A stretch of DNA of 64,000 nt from Cryptomeria japonica (lineage: Eukaryota; Streptophyta; Pinopsida; Cupressales; Cupressaceae): contig NC_081413.1 in the NCBI RefSeq assembly GCF_030272615.1, positions 717,669,867-717,733,866 of the forward strand, written 5' to 3'. Positions 22,341 to 33,868 of the stretch are shown here, piece by piece. The notes under the pieces are model-generated. The model was not told where the DNA came from. It searched no databases and saw only the letters and a list, made by a program, of their open reading frames with translations. The translations under genes and the position numbers were made by a program. Position 1 is the stretch's first letter; each line of letters begins with the position of its first letter.

Positions 22341-23897
22341 TGATAACTCAATGATGAACCACTAGTACCAAGCTAGTACTGAGAGGGGGGTGAATCAGTA
22401 TAGACACAAATACAGTCCAAAACCGGTTTGATAACAAACACTCACAATGACTGATAAACAAAGATACTGGTAAAACAGAGTGCAACTGGTAACATCTAGT
22501 ATAGCTCAGTCAGTCATGAACCGGTCACTCACTAAGCTTTTCTCTTAGCTCAATACCACATTATCATAATATTCACATGCATGAACTAGATGACTTAACC
22601 ATCAAATCTTCACAACAGTGAGTTCAATATGTTTTATAGACAAGCATAGAACATAGAACCTTCATGTGCATAACAGATAAAACAAAGCATCATGAGACAA
22701 AAGCATTTCACATGACACACATATTTTTCACGTGGAAACCCAATTGGGAAAAACCACGGTGGGGATGAATACCCACAAGCTGCTTTTTGAACTCTTTAGA
22801 AGTCCGCTCTGTTAGGAGCCTTGTCCGGTTAAGAACATTACAATACATTCTGGTAGGAACCGATCCTGTTAGGGATCACCCGGTTAAGGGTTAAACCCGG
22901 TAGGATCACCTTGTTAGAGGATTTTAAGAACTCATTAGCTTCGAGTTACCCGGTTAAGGGATTTATAGCAAGTCGGTTAAGACCACCCGATTTAAGGGAT
23001 TTTGAATCAAGCCAGTTAAGGCTACCCTGTTAGGGGATTTTACAACTGTTGAAGTGGTTAGAGATCAACAGGTATTATAATGATCTGTTAATAGCACTTA
23101 ATACTAATATAGATCCATTTAGGCTCCTCTTTTCCTTCTGCACATTCACTTTGCAGGTATCTCTTCTCTCCTATGGTCTGGCAAGAATCTTGTATCGCTT
23201 TCGTTGTATACACACTCACAACTTTTGCCAACAACTTCAGACAGAAACCTAACATCGATCTTATAGGGAACATACAGGCCAGTAGCTAAAACCTAAAACC
23301 CTAAACTTGTTAGGTTGAGCAATTCAAACGGTTTGATCCTGACCATTGAAACATACTGCATTAAATGCACCAGTCTTGAGTCAAACTCAAGACATTCTCC
23401 ATCGTCCATTATCCACCGTTTTCATGGCAGCTGATAACCCATCACGCATTATCACTATTTGATAGACTTCACATATTCCCAAGGTAGATAGGAATAGTCT
23501 TCTTCATGCAAGATCCTTCACGCGCACAGAGCTTACGTGGAAACATGATCTGTCCTCCATCATACTGCTAACTCATCACACAAAGATCACCGATTGAGTC
23601 ACACAGACTTGAGATACTCCAACCGGAAACCCCGAAGTGGAAGCTGCCCTACCAACCAGTAGTCATACAGTGCTTCCATGTGTCAGTTCCCATAACTGCA
23701 TGCCGGTTCACTTTGAACAAATGTGCTACTTCACTTTGGCATATACCGGTTCACACATATGCCGATACCTCTTTCTTCACTTATCTCATGTGCCGGTTCA
23801 CACACTGTCTCATATTGACATCAATGACAACATACAATATCATTATGTCTTCATGCTAGTTTACATAAGGCTCATGTCGGTTCACATAATGCCAGCA
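22341..23897 (-). repeat. 3' LTR of F
   Basis: TGATAACTC...GCCAGCA in plus orientation. It contains a degenerate run of CCGGTTAAGGG-like words at about 22815-23040, the block CACGTGGAAACC...GGTGGGGATG (22716-22768), and an open frame at 23049-23252 that recurs in the other LTR. It lacks 45 bp that the 5' LTR has at 28896-28940, flanked there by AGAACTCA repeats. Confidence 0.93.
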
Positions 23898-24140
23898 ATC
23901 TCTTCCTTTGGCATTGATGGCAATATACAAAAGATATCTTCTTTGCTTCACATCTTCTCCCCATTTGCTGCAAATATCTTTTTGCTTCACTTCTTCTCCC
24001 CCTTTGACAACAATGCCAAAGTGGAGGTACAATCATCACTGTTTCCTCATGCTGCTCCCCCTGAGGAGTAGCATCCTTAAACACACCAATCAACCAAAGA
24101 TTTGTCTATCCAGTACCTGACTGATGTGGAACAACCACTT
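23898..24140 (-). other. 3' tail of F with polypurine tracts
   Basis: In transcription order this includes AAAGGGGGAGAAGAAG (complement of about 23990-24006) and ends with AAAGGAAGAGAT next to the LTR. Text like the SIRE-type tail, CCACTTTGGCATTG, is visible. No gene. Confidence 0.7.
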
Positions 24141-26002
24141 TTAGTTCACCTCCTGAAGGGGCAATACCCCTAATTCACCTCTCAAATGCACAAATGTTGT
24201 CTTTGGGAGAGGCTTTGTGAATATGTCTGCTAACTGCTCCTTACTGGACACATGTTCTAGTGCAATCTCTTTATTCTGAACCTTTTCCCTCAAGAAATGA
24301 TACTTAAGCTCAAAATGCTTAGTTCTAGAATGTAAAACCGGATTCTTTGATATATTGATAGCACTTGTGTTATCATAGAATATACTTACCGGTTCAGAGA
24401 CAGGGATCTTGAAGCCTTCCAGTACATGCTTCAGCCAGATTGTCTGAGTGCAGTTCATGAAAGCTACAACATACTCCGCTTCCAGTGTAGACTGATAGAT
24501 GCAACTCTTTTTTTTACTCATCCATGAGACCAATCTACCACTGAGAAAGAATGCACCACCGGTTGTGCTCTTCCGGTCATCCACATTACCAGCCCAATCA
24601 GCATCTGTGAATACTTTCAGATTGAAATTATTGCTGTATGGGTACCACAATCCATAGTCAATTGTTCCCTTCAGATACCTAAGAATCTGCTTGACTGCAC
24701 TCAAGTGAGATTCTCTTGGACTCTTCTGAAACCTTGCAGTGATGCCAACTGCATGTGTAATATCCGGTCTTCTATGCACTACATAATACAACTTACCAAT
24801 CATTGATCGGTATTCCTTCTCATCAACCAGTGCGGAATCATCCTCCTTTGTCAATTTGCAATTGGTCACCATTGGTGTACCAACCGGTTTGCTATCTTCC
24901 ATGCCAAAAGCCTTCAACACCTCTTTGACATATTTGGACTGAGTGATGAAGATTCCATCTTTCATCTGTTGGATTTGCAGTCCAATGAAGAACTTAATCT
25001 CCCCTATGAGTGACATTTCAAACTCTTTCTTCATCTCATCAGCAAACTCATGACTCATCTTTTCATCTCCACCAAAGATGATGTCATCAACAAAAACTTC
25101 ACAGATGAGGATCTGATCTTCTTCAGACTTCAAGTAGATATTGCTATCTTCACTTGTTCTCTCAAATCCAATCTTCACAAGATGGGAATGTAGGCGCTCA
25201 TACCATGCCCTAGGTGCTTGTTTTAGACCATATAATGCTTTGTGTAGCCTACATACCATGTCACTGTCTTCAGATAGGGTAAACCCATCTGGTTGCTCAA
25301 TATATACCTCCTCTTCAAGTACACCATTTAGGAATGCAGATTTTACATCCATTTTATATACCTTGAATCTCTTAAAAGCTGCATATGCAAGAAGCATACG
25401 AACTCCTTCCGATCTGGCTACAGGAGAAAGGTTTCCCCATAGTCTTCACCTTCTTCTTGAGCATATCCTTTGCATACCAGTCTGGCTTTATTCCCAATCA
25501 CTGTGCCATCCTCATTCAACTTATTTCTGAACACCCATTTGGTGCCAATGACATTTTTATGCTCTGGTCTGGGTACCAAGGACCATGTACCATTTTTCTC
25601 TATCTGGTCAAGTTCTTCTCCCATTGCCTTGATCCAGTCTTCATCATTATGAGCCTCTTTGAATGATTTAGGCTCAAATTTAGAGATCATACATAAGTTT
25701 TCTCTAATCTTTCTTCTTGTAAGGATTCCTACATCCTTATCACCTATGATCTACTTGGGATCATGATTCAACTTGACATACCGAGGAATGGTCTTAATTG
25801 GTTCTTCTTGATTTTCTTCTTCATCCTTATCTTCATCAGTATCAACATTCACCGGTTCAAGAACATTGTTACTGGTGCTCAGTTGACTGATAACTGGTTC
25901 CCAAAAGGTTGCAACCAGTTCATTTACAACTTGCTCACTATCAGTTTTCTCAGTCTTCCCGGAGGATTCATCAACTCTTACATTGATGCTTTCCATAATT
26001 CT
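24141..26002 (-). pseudogene. F reverse transcriptase and RNase H
   Basis: 26002-25751 is an acidic linker after integrase. 25690-25418 is the RT N-terminus (WIKAMGEELDQIEKNGTW, KARLVCKGYAQEEGEDY). A frameshift near 25415 separates it from an open stretch of 418 codons (25397-24141). That stretch holds DVKSAFLNGVLEEEVYIEQP, ALYGLKQAPRAWY, the catalytic FVDDIIFGG, FIGLQIQQMKDG, RRPDITHAVG, and RNase H with TDADWAGN, STTGGAFFLSG and STLEAEY, ending in ADIFTKPLPK and a short tail. RT and RNase H look complete apart from the frameshift and a stop near 25753. It is the most intact pol in the window. Confidence 0.93.
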
Positions 26003-27340
26003 CTAAGTCCTATTGTTGTAGCACTTGAAAGCTTTACTCTTGGTGGAATATCCTAGAAATATTCCTTCATCACATTTAGTTTCAAATTTGCCCTGATGTT
26101 CACTCCTCTTGATGTAACATTTTCTACCAAAGACCTTAAAATAGTTTACCACAGGGGTCTTACCGGTCCAATACTCATAAGGAGTTTTGTCCTTTCCTTT
26201 TTTGATGAGTACCTGGTTCATAGTGTAAACTGCAGTGCTCACCGCTTCTCTCCAAAAGGTGTGAGCAACCTTTCCTTGGATCAACATAGTTCTAGCTACT
26301 TCAACCACAGTCTGTTTATTCCTCTCTGCTAGGCCATTCTGCTATGGAGTCTGGGGGGCAAACAACTGTCTCTTGATGCCAAATTCTTCACAGTACTTGT
26401 TGAATTCATTGGAAGTGAATTCCCCTCCTTGATCAGTTCTGAGACACTTAATCCTTTTACCGCTTTCCTTTTCCACTAATGCTCTGAAAGCTTTGAATTT
26501 CCCAAAAGCTTCAGACTTGTCTTTCAAGAATGTGACCCACATCATTCTTGAGCAGTCATCAATGAGAATCATGAAGTACCTATCACCCTGCACACTTCTA
26601 GTTTTCATAGGACCACATAAATCAGTATGCACAAGATCAAGCAAGTTGTCAACAGTGAAAGATTTACCTTTAAAAGTTGAGGAAGACATTTTCCCTAATT
26701 GACATTCTCTACACAAGGTATTATCTGGTTCACTCAGCATCGACAACCCTCTAACTGCCTTGATCTTACTAGCCTTCACAATATTATCAAAGTTCACATG
26801 GAAAAATCTCCTATGCCATATCCAGCTATCATCAAGCTTAGCCATAAGACATGGACTTATATTAGCATTTGGATGAAATAGGTTACCTTTAGTCTGCATG
26901 CCAGTGGCTACCAATTTACCATCTTTACCTTTGATTCTGCAAACTCCATTCTTGAATTGCAGAGTGAGTCCGCTATCATTTAACTAGGCAACACTTAGAA
27001 GGTTGTGTCTGAGACCATCAACCCAATACACATTGCCATCACTACTCTTTCCAATCAAGGAGATGGACCCTCTGCCTTTGACCATGCATGGTGCATCATT
27101 GCCAAAGCAAACCACACCACCATCATACTCTTCTAATGATAGAAACTTGCTCCGGTCACCAGTCATATGGTGAAAGCAGCCACTATCAATGATCCACTCA
27201 TTGGAATCATCAAACCGGGAGACAAGAGCCTTCTTGTCTATCACATCTTCCTTTACAACGACAAACACAATGTCTTCATTCTCTTCATCTTCTGATTCCT
27301 CATCTATGACACCTTCATCAACTGCCACAAAACAATTTCT
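26003..27340 (-). pseudogene. F protease and integrase
   Basis: 27328-26984 has an acidic segment and the protease WIIDSGCFHHMTGDRSKFLS with catalytic DSG. A TAG near 26984 replaces the Gln of VAQLND. 26914-26342 has the GAG-pre-integrase zinc motif (WHRRFFHVNF, CRECQLGKMS) and the integrase core with HTDLCGPM, IDDCSRMMWV and TDQGGEFTSN. A TAG near 26341 interrupts TPQQNG. 26308-26003 is the integrase C-terminus (RTMLIQGKVAHTFWREAVST, FGRKCYIKR, GIFLGYSTKSKAF). Three stops keep it from being one polyprotein. Confidence 0.92.
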
Positions 27341-28231
27341 CTAGTTTCCTCCTTTGAATTTCTTGAACCTTTCTGGTTTGTCCTTATTGTCACTATTAGG
27401 ACAGTTCATAGCAATATGTCCTATCCGATTGCAAGAGAAACATTTCAAAGGTAGCTTACCTTTGTATTTACCAGTTCCTTTTGGGAATCTCCTGGCTAGA
27501 AGAGCTTCAAATTCCATCAGAAACTCTTCATCCTTCATTTCTCTATTCTAACTAGGTTCCCCACTAGTGCTAGCCTCTCTTCCTTTTCTGGATGGTATAG
27601 CAGAAGCTTTAAAAGCTGATTCTGACTTTTGAACACTACCATCAAACCTATTCAGCTCATAGGATGTCAACTTGGCTATGATGGAGTCCAAGGATGCCTT
27701 AGACTTGTCTATTGATCTCAGCTCCTGAATAGCAGCAACCCTTATTGCATAGACCAACAACAGGGATCTCAGGACTTTACTTACCACAATGGAATATTCT
27801 ATTTTGCCACCTGCACTCTTTATTTCTCCAATAACTATTTTGATTCTTATTCCATACTGCTGAATGGTCTCTCCTTCAACCATTCTCATGTCTTCAAACT
27901 TTCCTCTCAAGCTCTCTTCCTTAGCCTATTTTACATGCTCATCACCACCATAGATATTTTCAAGAGCATCCCATACTTCTTTGGGATTTGCCTTGTCCTG
28001 AACATCAACAAACTCAATGTCAGATACACTATTGATGAGGGCTTCCATGACTTGCCCATTTTCTTGTATCTCTCTCTTTTGGTCATCGGTGAGAGTACCG
28101 GTAGGAACAACATATATATTTTCAACATAACTCCAGTGTTGAACACCCATGCTTTTGATGAATATCTTCATCCTGTCTTTCCATATACCAAAGTTTTCCC
28201 TGTTGAACTTTGGACCTTCCCTCTTCATCAT
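27341..28231 (-). pseudogene. F gag with zinc knuckle
   Basis: Starts MMKREGPKFNRENFGIW at 28231 on the minus strand, the usual opening of this Copia gag. 28231-27926 ends at a stop replacing a codon before the AKEE stretch. 27910-27548 continues with GETIQQYGIRIK and SKVLRSLLLVYAI. After another stop near 27546, 27538-27341 carries one complete CCHC knuckle, CFSCNRIGHIAMNC, followed by a Lys-rich tail. Binds and packages the RNA. Two in-frame stops; otherwise collinear with D gag. Confidence 0.9.
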
Positions 28232-28286
28232 TTGGCTAGGATCTTTTCCTCAAGCGATTAAGCTTACAACTCAGAGGACCTGGAGT

Positions 28287-28298
28287 GCTCTGATACCA
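28287..28298 (-). promoter_or_regulatory. Primer-binding site of F
   Basis: The complementary strand reads TGGTATCAGAGC exactly, two bases from the LTR. Perfect initiator-Met tRNA complement. Confidence 0.95.
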
Positions 28299-28300
28299 AT

Positions 28301-29903
28301 TGATAACTCAATGATGAACCACTAGTACCAAGCCAGTACTAAGAGGGGGGGTGAATTGGTACAGACACAAATACAGTCCAAAATCTTTTTAACAACAAAC
28401 ACTCATAATGACTGATAAATAGAGATACTGGTAAAACAGAGTGCAATCGGTAACATCTAGTATAGCTCAGTTAGTCATGAACCGGTCACTCACTAAGCTT
28501 TTCTCTTAGCTCAATACCACATTATCATAATATTCACATGCATGAACTAGATGACTTAACCATCAAATCTTCACAATAGTGAGTTCAATATGTTTTATAG
28601 ACAAGCATAGAACATAGAACCTTCATGTGCATAATAGATAAAACAAAGCATCACAAGACAAAAGCATTTCACATGACACACATATTTTTCACGTGGAAAC
28701 CCAACTGGGAAAAACCATGGTGGGGATGAATACCCACAAGCTACTTTTTGAACTCTTTAGAAGTCCACTCTATTAGGAGCCTTGTCCGGTTAAGAACATT
28801 ACAATAGGTTCTAGTAGGAACCGATCTTGTTAGGGATCACCCGATTAAGGGTTAAACCCGGTAGGGTCACCTTGTTAGAGGATTTTAAGAACTCAATAGC
28901 TGAAAAGATCTCCTAAGCTTCTCTAGCTTCTTAGAACTCATTAGCTTCGAGTTACCCGGTTAAGAGATTTACAACAAGCCGGTTAAGACCACCCGATTTA
29001 AGGGATTTTGAATCAAGCCAGTTAAGGCTACCCTATTAGGGGATTTTACAACTGTTGAAGTGGTTAGAGATCAACAGGTATTACAATGATCTGTTAACAA
29101 CACTTAATACTAATATAGATCCATTTAGACTCCTCTTTTCATTTTGCACATTCACTTTGCAGGTATCTCTTCTCTCCTATGGTCTGGCAAGAATCTTGTA
29201 TCGCTTTCATTGTATACACACTCACAACTTTTGCCAACAACTTCAGACAGAAACCTAACATCGACCTTATAGGGAACATACAGGTTGGTAGCAAAAACCT
29301 AAAACCCTAAACTTGTTAGGTTGAGCAATTCAAATGGTTCGATCCTGACCGTTGAAACATATTGCATTAAATGCACCAGTCTTGAGTCAAACTCAATACA
29401 TTCTCCATCGTCCATTATCCACCGTTTTCATGGCGGCTGATAACCCATCACGCGTTATCACTATTTGACAGACTTCGCACATTCCCGAGGTAGATAGGAA
29501 TAGTCTTCTTCATGCAAGATCCTTCACGCGCACAGAGCTTACGTGGCAACATGATCTGTCCTCCATCATACTGCTAACTCATCACAAAAAGATCACTGAT
29601 TGAGTCACACAGACTTGAGATACTCCAACCAGAAACCCCGAAGTGGAAGCTGCCTTACCAACCGGTAGTCATATAGTGCTTCCATGTGCCGGTTGCGATA
29701 ACTGCATGCTGGTTCACTTTGAACAAATGTGTCGCTTCACTTCTGCATATACCGGTTCACACATATGCTGGTACCTCTTTCTTCACTTATCTCATGTGCT
29801 AGTTCACACTATGTCTCATATTGACATCAATGACAACATACAATATCATTATGTCTTCATGCCAGTTTACATAAGGCTCATGCCAGTTCACATAATGCCA
29901 ACA
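28301..29903 (-). repeat. 5' LTR of F
   Basis: TGATAACTC...GCCAACA in plus orientation. It keeps the 45 bp missing from the other LTR. The differences between the two LTRs are mostly C/T and G/A. The CACGTGGAAACCC...GGTGGGGATG block is at 28676-28729. Confidence 0.93.
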
Positions 29904-30268
29904 GTTCATCACCACTATAAATCTCTTCTAGTTTCTTCCATACTTCATATGCAGTTTCAAGACCATGAACATCTACATTTCAACATTAGATAGGGAACTG
30001 ATAATAACTTCAAGTCCCTGGTGATTTTCTTGTTATTCTTTCTTCTAATCATCAGTTTGTTGTCCAGTAGGTGTAGTATACTTATTTTCTATATGCTCCC
30101 AATACTGACTACCAAGACTCTTAATGTAAATCTTCATTTTGTCACTCCATATTATATAGTTATCTTTGTTGAACTTCAGACCTTCTTTCTTCATCATGAT
30201 CTACAAGATCTTTTCTTCAAGTTGTTAGGCTTTTAGATTAAGAGGACCTGAGACGCTCTGATACCAAT
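29904..30268 (-). pseudogene. D gag N-terminus and leader with primer site
   Basis: Minus-strand reading from about 30195 gives a Copia gag start (MMKKEGLKFNKDNY, then MKIYIKSLGSQYWEHIENKY) parallel to F gag, broken by stops around 30050 and 29995. The primer-binding site is the complement of 30255-30266, a perfect TGGTATCAGAGC two bases from the D LTR at 30269. F cut the gag at 29904. Confidence 0.88.
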
Positions 30269-30469
30269 TGATGATATGATGAAAGAATAAGTATCCGATA
30301 GAATACTGAGAGGGGGGGGGGTTGAATTAGTATAATGAAAAACTGATACAAAGTTCCCAAACTCAAACTCAATTAAACAAAGTAAACATATCTCAGTCAA
30401 GATCAATATTCATAAGAATACTTGACATTAACTGATTTAATTGTTATGACAACTTTAATAGTAAAAACC
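30269..30469 (-). repeat. D 5' LTR, first part
   Basis: TGATGATATGATG start in plus orientation, followed by TACTGAGAGGGGGGGGGGTTGAATTAG, which parallels F LTR text at 22378-22400. It stops where G begins and resumes at 37095. Confidence 0.85.
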
Positions 30470-31527
30470 TTTTGGTATTATGAATGTGTTGCATTAGTTT
30501 TATCATTGATGTCAACACTTATCTTTCTGGAGATCTATGGTTATGATACCAACACATTGTGTTCACCAGTATGGACAATGACTTAGGCACAGTCACTGAC
30601 ATTTGGTTCACCGACACTGATGAAGAGTTGTTATCATCTGGAGATTACTTTATTATGTTGAAGACATGGTTTGGATAATTGGTTTTGGTGTTTTGGTTAT
30701 TGGTCTAATCGGGTTGACATATTTGTTGTTATCAACAAATTGGTCTATGCTATGCACCAGCACACGTTATCTATTCCAGATCGACACAAAACTTTATGGA
30801 GATGATTTATTGATTGAATATTAGTGTAAATGTATTGAGATGACATGATGCATCACATATTGACTTATTTGTAATTGATTTGAATATTCTTAGTGAGCTG
30901 ACCTACACATTTGGTCTTAGGCTTGGTATATATGTAAGATCTCATTTGTGAGATGAATGTAACATAGAATGATATTGTAACAAAGTGTGGTATTTGGTAT
31001 ATGTGAATATAAGTAGAGATATTCATGCAGATATCAATCAAAGGTTCAAGGAAGGTTTGAAGGTGATTATCAGAGCTTAACTGGTACTGAATCCAACATT
31101 GGAGATGCTATTTTGAGCAGTACATTATTTTAGGATTTAACCATCCTTCTGTAGCCATTGCGACTCCCATTTGAGCAGTGTGCTCTAGGCGATTGACCTT
31201 TCTGCATGTGCAAATCCTATTTATGTACACATACTATCTGTAATAGTATTGTCTGATTGTGGGTAAGGTTTCCCACTGTGGTTTTTCCCCTTACAAGGTT
31301 TCCACACCAAAAATCTTTGTGTTATGCATTGTGGTTGTTGTTTTTATTTCTGTTTCATGCTTTAAGTTTCACTGATAATGATATTAACTGTTAATCTATT
31401 AAGCAACATTAAGATTGGTTTACCGGTATTAAGTATCAAGTTTGATTAAGTTATATTTGGGTTGAAATTCAATGACAAATGATTAACCCATCCCCCCCCC
31501 ACTCTCAGTTGCCTTTCGGTCCTAACA
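30470..31527 (+). repeat. 5' LTR of G
   Basis: Aligns with 36051-37094. Ends TTTCGGTCCTAACA. Contains the shared Copia LTR block with CCCACTGTGGTTTTTCC and AAAAATCTTTGTGTTA at 31268-31325. Confidence 0.92.
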
Positions 31528-31529
31528 CT

Positions 31530-31541
31530 TGGTATCAAAGC
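31530..31541 (+). promoter_or_regulatory. Primer-binding site of G
   Basis: TGGTATCAAAGC, one base from the initiator-Met site, two bases after the LTR end at 31527. Confidence 0.9.
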
Positions 31542-31584
31542 TTATTCCTCTTTTTGTGGAAGTCTAACAGCTTGAGGAGATCCT

Positions 31585-32648
31585 ATGGCAACTAACATTT
31601 TTAGGAAGGACAGTCTGAAACTTGATAGAAATAACTATGGTATATGGAAGATCAGAATGGAGACACATCTAAATTGCATTGGGAGAGATATATGGGAGGT
31701 TACAAAGAATAGATATGTTGCTCCTACTCAGAGTCAACCTAACCCACCGAATTTGACCAAGGACTTGGAGAATGATTGCAAAGCAAGAGAAGCACTTTTG
31801 AGTGCATTATCAGCTCAACAAATCATGAGACTATTAGACCGATCTACTGCTAAATCTACTTGGGATAAATTGGAGACTTTTAATGAAGGAGATACCACTG
31901 TCAAAGTTGCTAAACTGGAATGTTATCAGGTCAGCTATGAAAACTTGAAAATGGAAGAAGATGAAAGAATTTTTTCTTTAATGGAAAGAGTTAATGAAAT
32001 TGTTTTGGTATACAATGTTGTGGAGGTTCCTTAAGTGAAGATGAAATTGTTTCTAAAGTTTTAAGAGATTTGACACCGACATATAAAATGAAAGTAACTT
32101 CTATTAATGAATTGAGAACAATGCTTAATACATTAGTATCTAGAGACACCTAGGTTGTTAAATTGTCAGCATTTGAGCTTGAGTAATTTGGTCCTATTGC
32201 TACAGTTAATACTGATTTAGCCTTCAAAGCATAATCATCTGTATCATCATCATCATCTGATTGGAAAGCACTTTATGCAAAAGAACTTGAAGATATCAAG
32301 AAAGAGAATGAAGAACTGGAAGAACTTGAAGCACTATTTGCAAGGAAAATGCCTAAATGTCCAATTGGAAGTAAGTATGAAGGTAAAGCACCATTTAAAT
32401 GTTTCAATTGCAAAAAAGTTGGTCATATAGCATCTAGATGTCCTGATAGACATGCAAGATTGAGAGAAGAAGCTAAAAGATCATATAAGCCTAACCCTGA
32501 TTATCAAAGATTTAGATTTAAGAAGAACATAGATAAATCATGTTACTATGTTGATGAAGGAGTTACTGATGATTCTGATGAAGAACCAACAGATAATGGA
32601 TGGGCTTTTGTTGCTATAACAGAAGATGAACTGACACTAGTAGAGTAG
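31585..32648 (+). pseudogene. G gag with zinc knuckle
   Basis: Begins MATNIFRKDSLKLDRNNYGI at 31585 and runs open to 32034 (RNNYGIWKIRMETHL, LECYQVSYENLKMEEDERIF), matching the Copia gag capsid-like domain. A one-base shift near 32034 moves it to another frame, where stops lie near 32150, 32184 and 32232. From 32349 a CCHC knuckle is complete (CFNCKKVGHIASRC), followed by an acidic region (YYVDEGVTDDSDEEP) that leads into protease. Collinear with F gag but longer in its middle. Confidence 0.9.
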
Positions 32649-33868
32649 GCTCCGGTAGCTAAAATCAAAGAGAAAGATGAATGGATAATTGATAGCAGAT
32701 GTTCACATCATATGATTGGTGATAAAGTAAATTCTTATCTTTTTAGGAATTCAATGGAGGTCTAGTACGATTTGGTGATGATAAAGCTTATTGGATCAAA
32801 GGAAAAGGCTCTATATCCCCTGATGGTAAGCATAACACTGACAATGTTTATTATGTTGAAGGATTGAAGCATAATCTTTTGAGTGTTGGTTAGTTAGTTG
32901 AAAAGGGTTTTCAGTTACAATTCAAAGATGGAAAATGCAAAATTAGAAATAGAACTGGTTTGGATTTTGCAACTGGCAATCAAACTAAAGGTAACATCTT
33001 TCATTTGAATAACAATGATAAGACATGCTTGATTGCACATATTGATGAAAGTTGGTTATGGCATAAGAGACTTTGTCGTGTAAATTTTGATTGTATTGTG
33101 AAGATCAGTATTACTAAAGCAGTAAGGGATTTACCTAAGATTGTGAAACCTCATAATCCGGTATGTAAGGAATGTCAAATGGGAAAGCAATTTAGAACAA
33201 ATTTTGAGAGTATTTCTAAGAAATCCAATAATGTTATTGATTTGATTCATACTGACTTGTGTGCTCCAGCAAGAACTAAAAGTTTACAGGGAGATAGGTA
33301 TTTCATGCTAATCATTGATGATTATTCTAGAATGTGTTGGGTTACTTTTCTCAGGGAGAAACCAAAAGCATTTGGAAAAATCAAGTTATTCAAGGCAATG
33401 ATAGAGAATGAAACCGGTAAGAAAATCAAGTGTTTGAGATTTGATCAAGAAGGAGAATTTACATCTAAGCAATTTAATACATTATGTGAAGTGAATGGAA
33501 TCAAAAGATAACTATCAGCACCTTAGACACCTCAGCAGAATTGAGTTGTGGAAAGGAAGAACATAACTATTCTGGAAGTAGCCAAAAGCATGATATTGGA
33601 AGCTAATATACCTTACATGTACTGGAGAGAAGCAGTGAATACAAAAGTTTACACTTTCAATAGAGTTCACATCAAAGGTGAAACCGGTAAGACCCCTTAT
33701 GAACTATGGTTTGGTAATACTCATACTCTTAAGTATTTCAGAATATTTGGAAGCAAATGCTATATTAGGAGAGATGAGTATGTTGGTAAATTTGATCCTA
33801 GAAGTGATGAAGGAATATTTCTTGGTTATTCATCTAAGAGAAAAGCATATAGATGTTTTAATAAATGA
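32649..33868 (+). pseudogene. G protease and integrase
   Basis: The protease motif appears as WIIDSRCSHHMIGD near 32680, with Gly of the catalytic DSG changed to Arg, so it would be inactive even if translated. A frameshift near 32725 follows. From 32960 the GAG-pre-integrase zinc motif (WHKRLCRVNF, CKECQMGKQF) and integrase core (HTDLCAP, IDDYSRMCWV, DQEGEFTS) are readable. Stops near 33511, 33526 and 33544 interrupt the TPQQN region. 33548-33868 is the integrase C-terminus (KTPYELWFGNTHTLKYFRIF, GIFLGYSSKRKAYRCF). Confidence 0.9.

Larger units (their letters stand above)
22341..29903 (-). mobile_element. F: nearly complete Copia element
   Basis: Full structure of 7,563 bp: LTRs of 1,557 and 1,603 bp bounded by TG...CA, a perfect Met primer site, gag, zinc knuckle, protease, integrase, reverse transcriptase, RNase H, a polypurine tract and a perfect GTTCA duplication. 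It is the best preserved element in the window, yet each coding segment is still separated from the next by a stop or frameshift. Protein similarity and LTR style place it with D and G. Confidence 0.95.

Noticed and set aside
23049..23252. 67-codon open frame repeated at 29055-29258 with near-identical protein
   Set aside because: Both copies lie in the two LTRs of F; the duplication reflects the LTRs, and the protein has no features.
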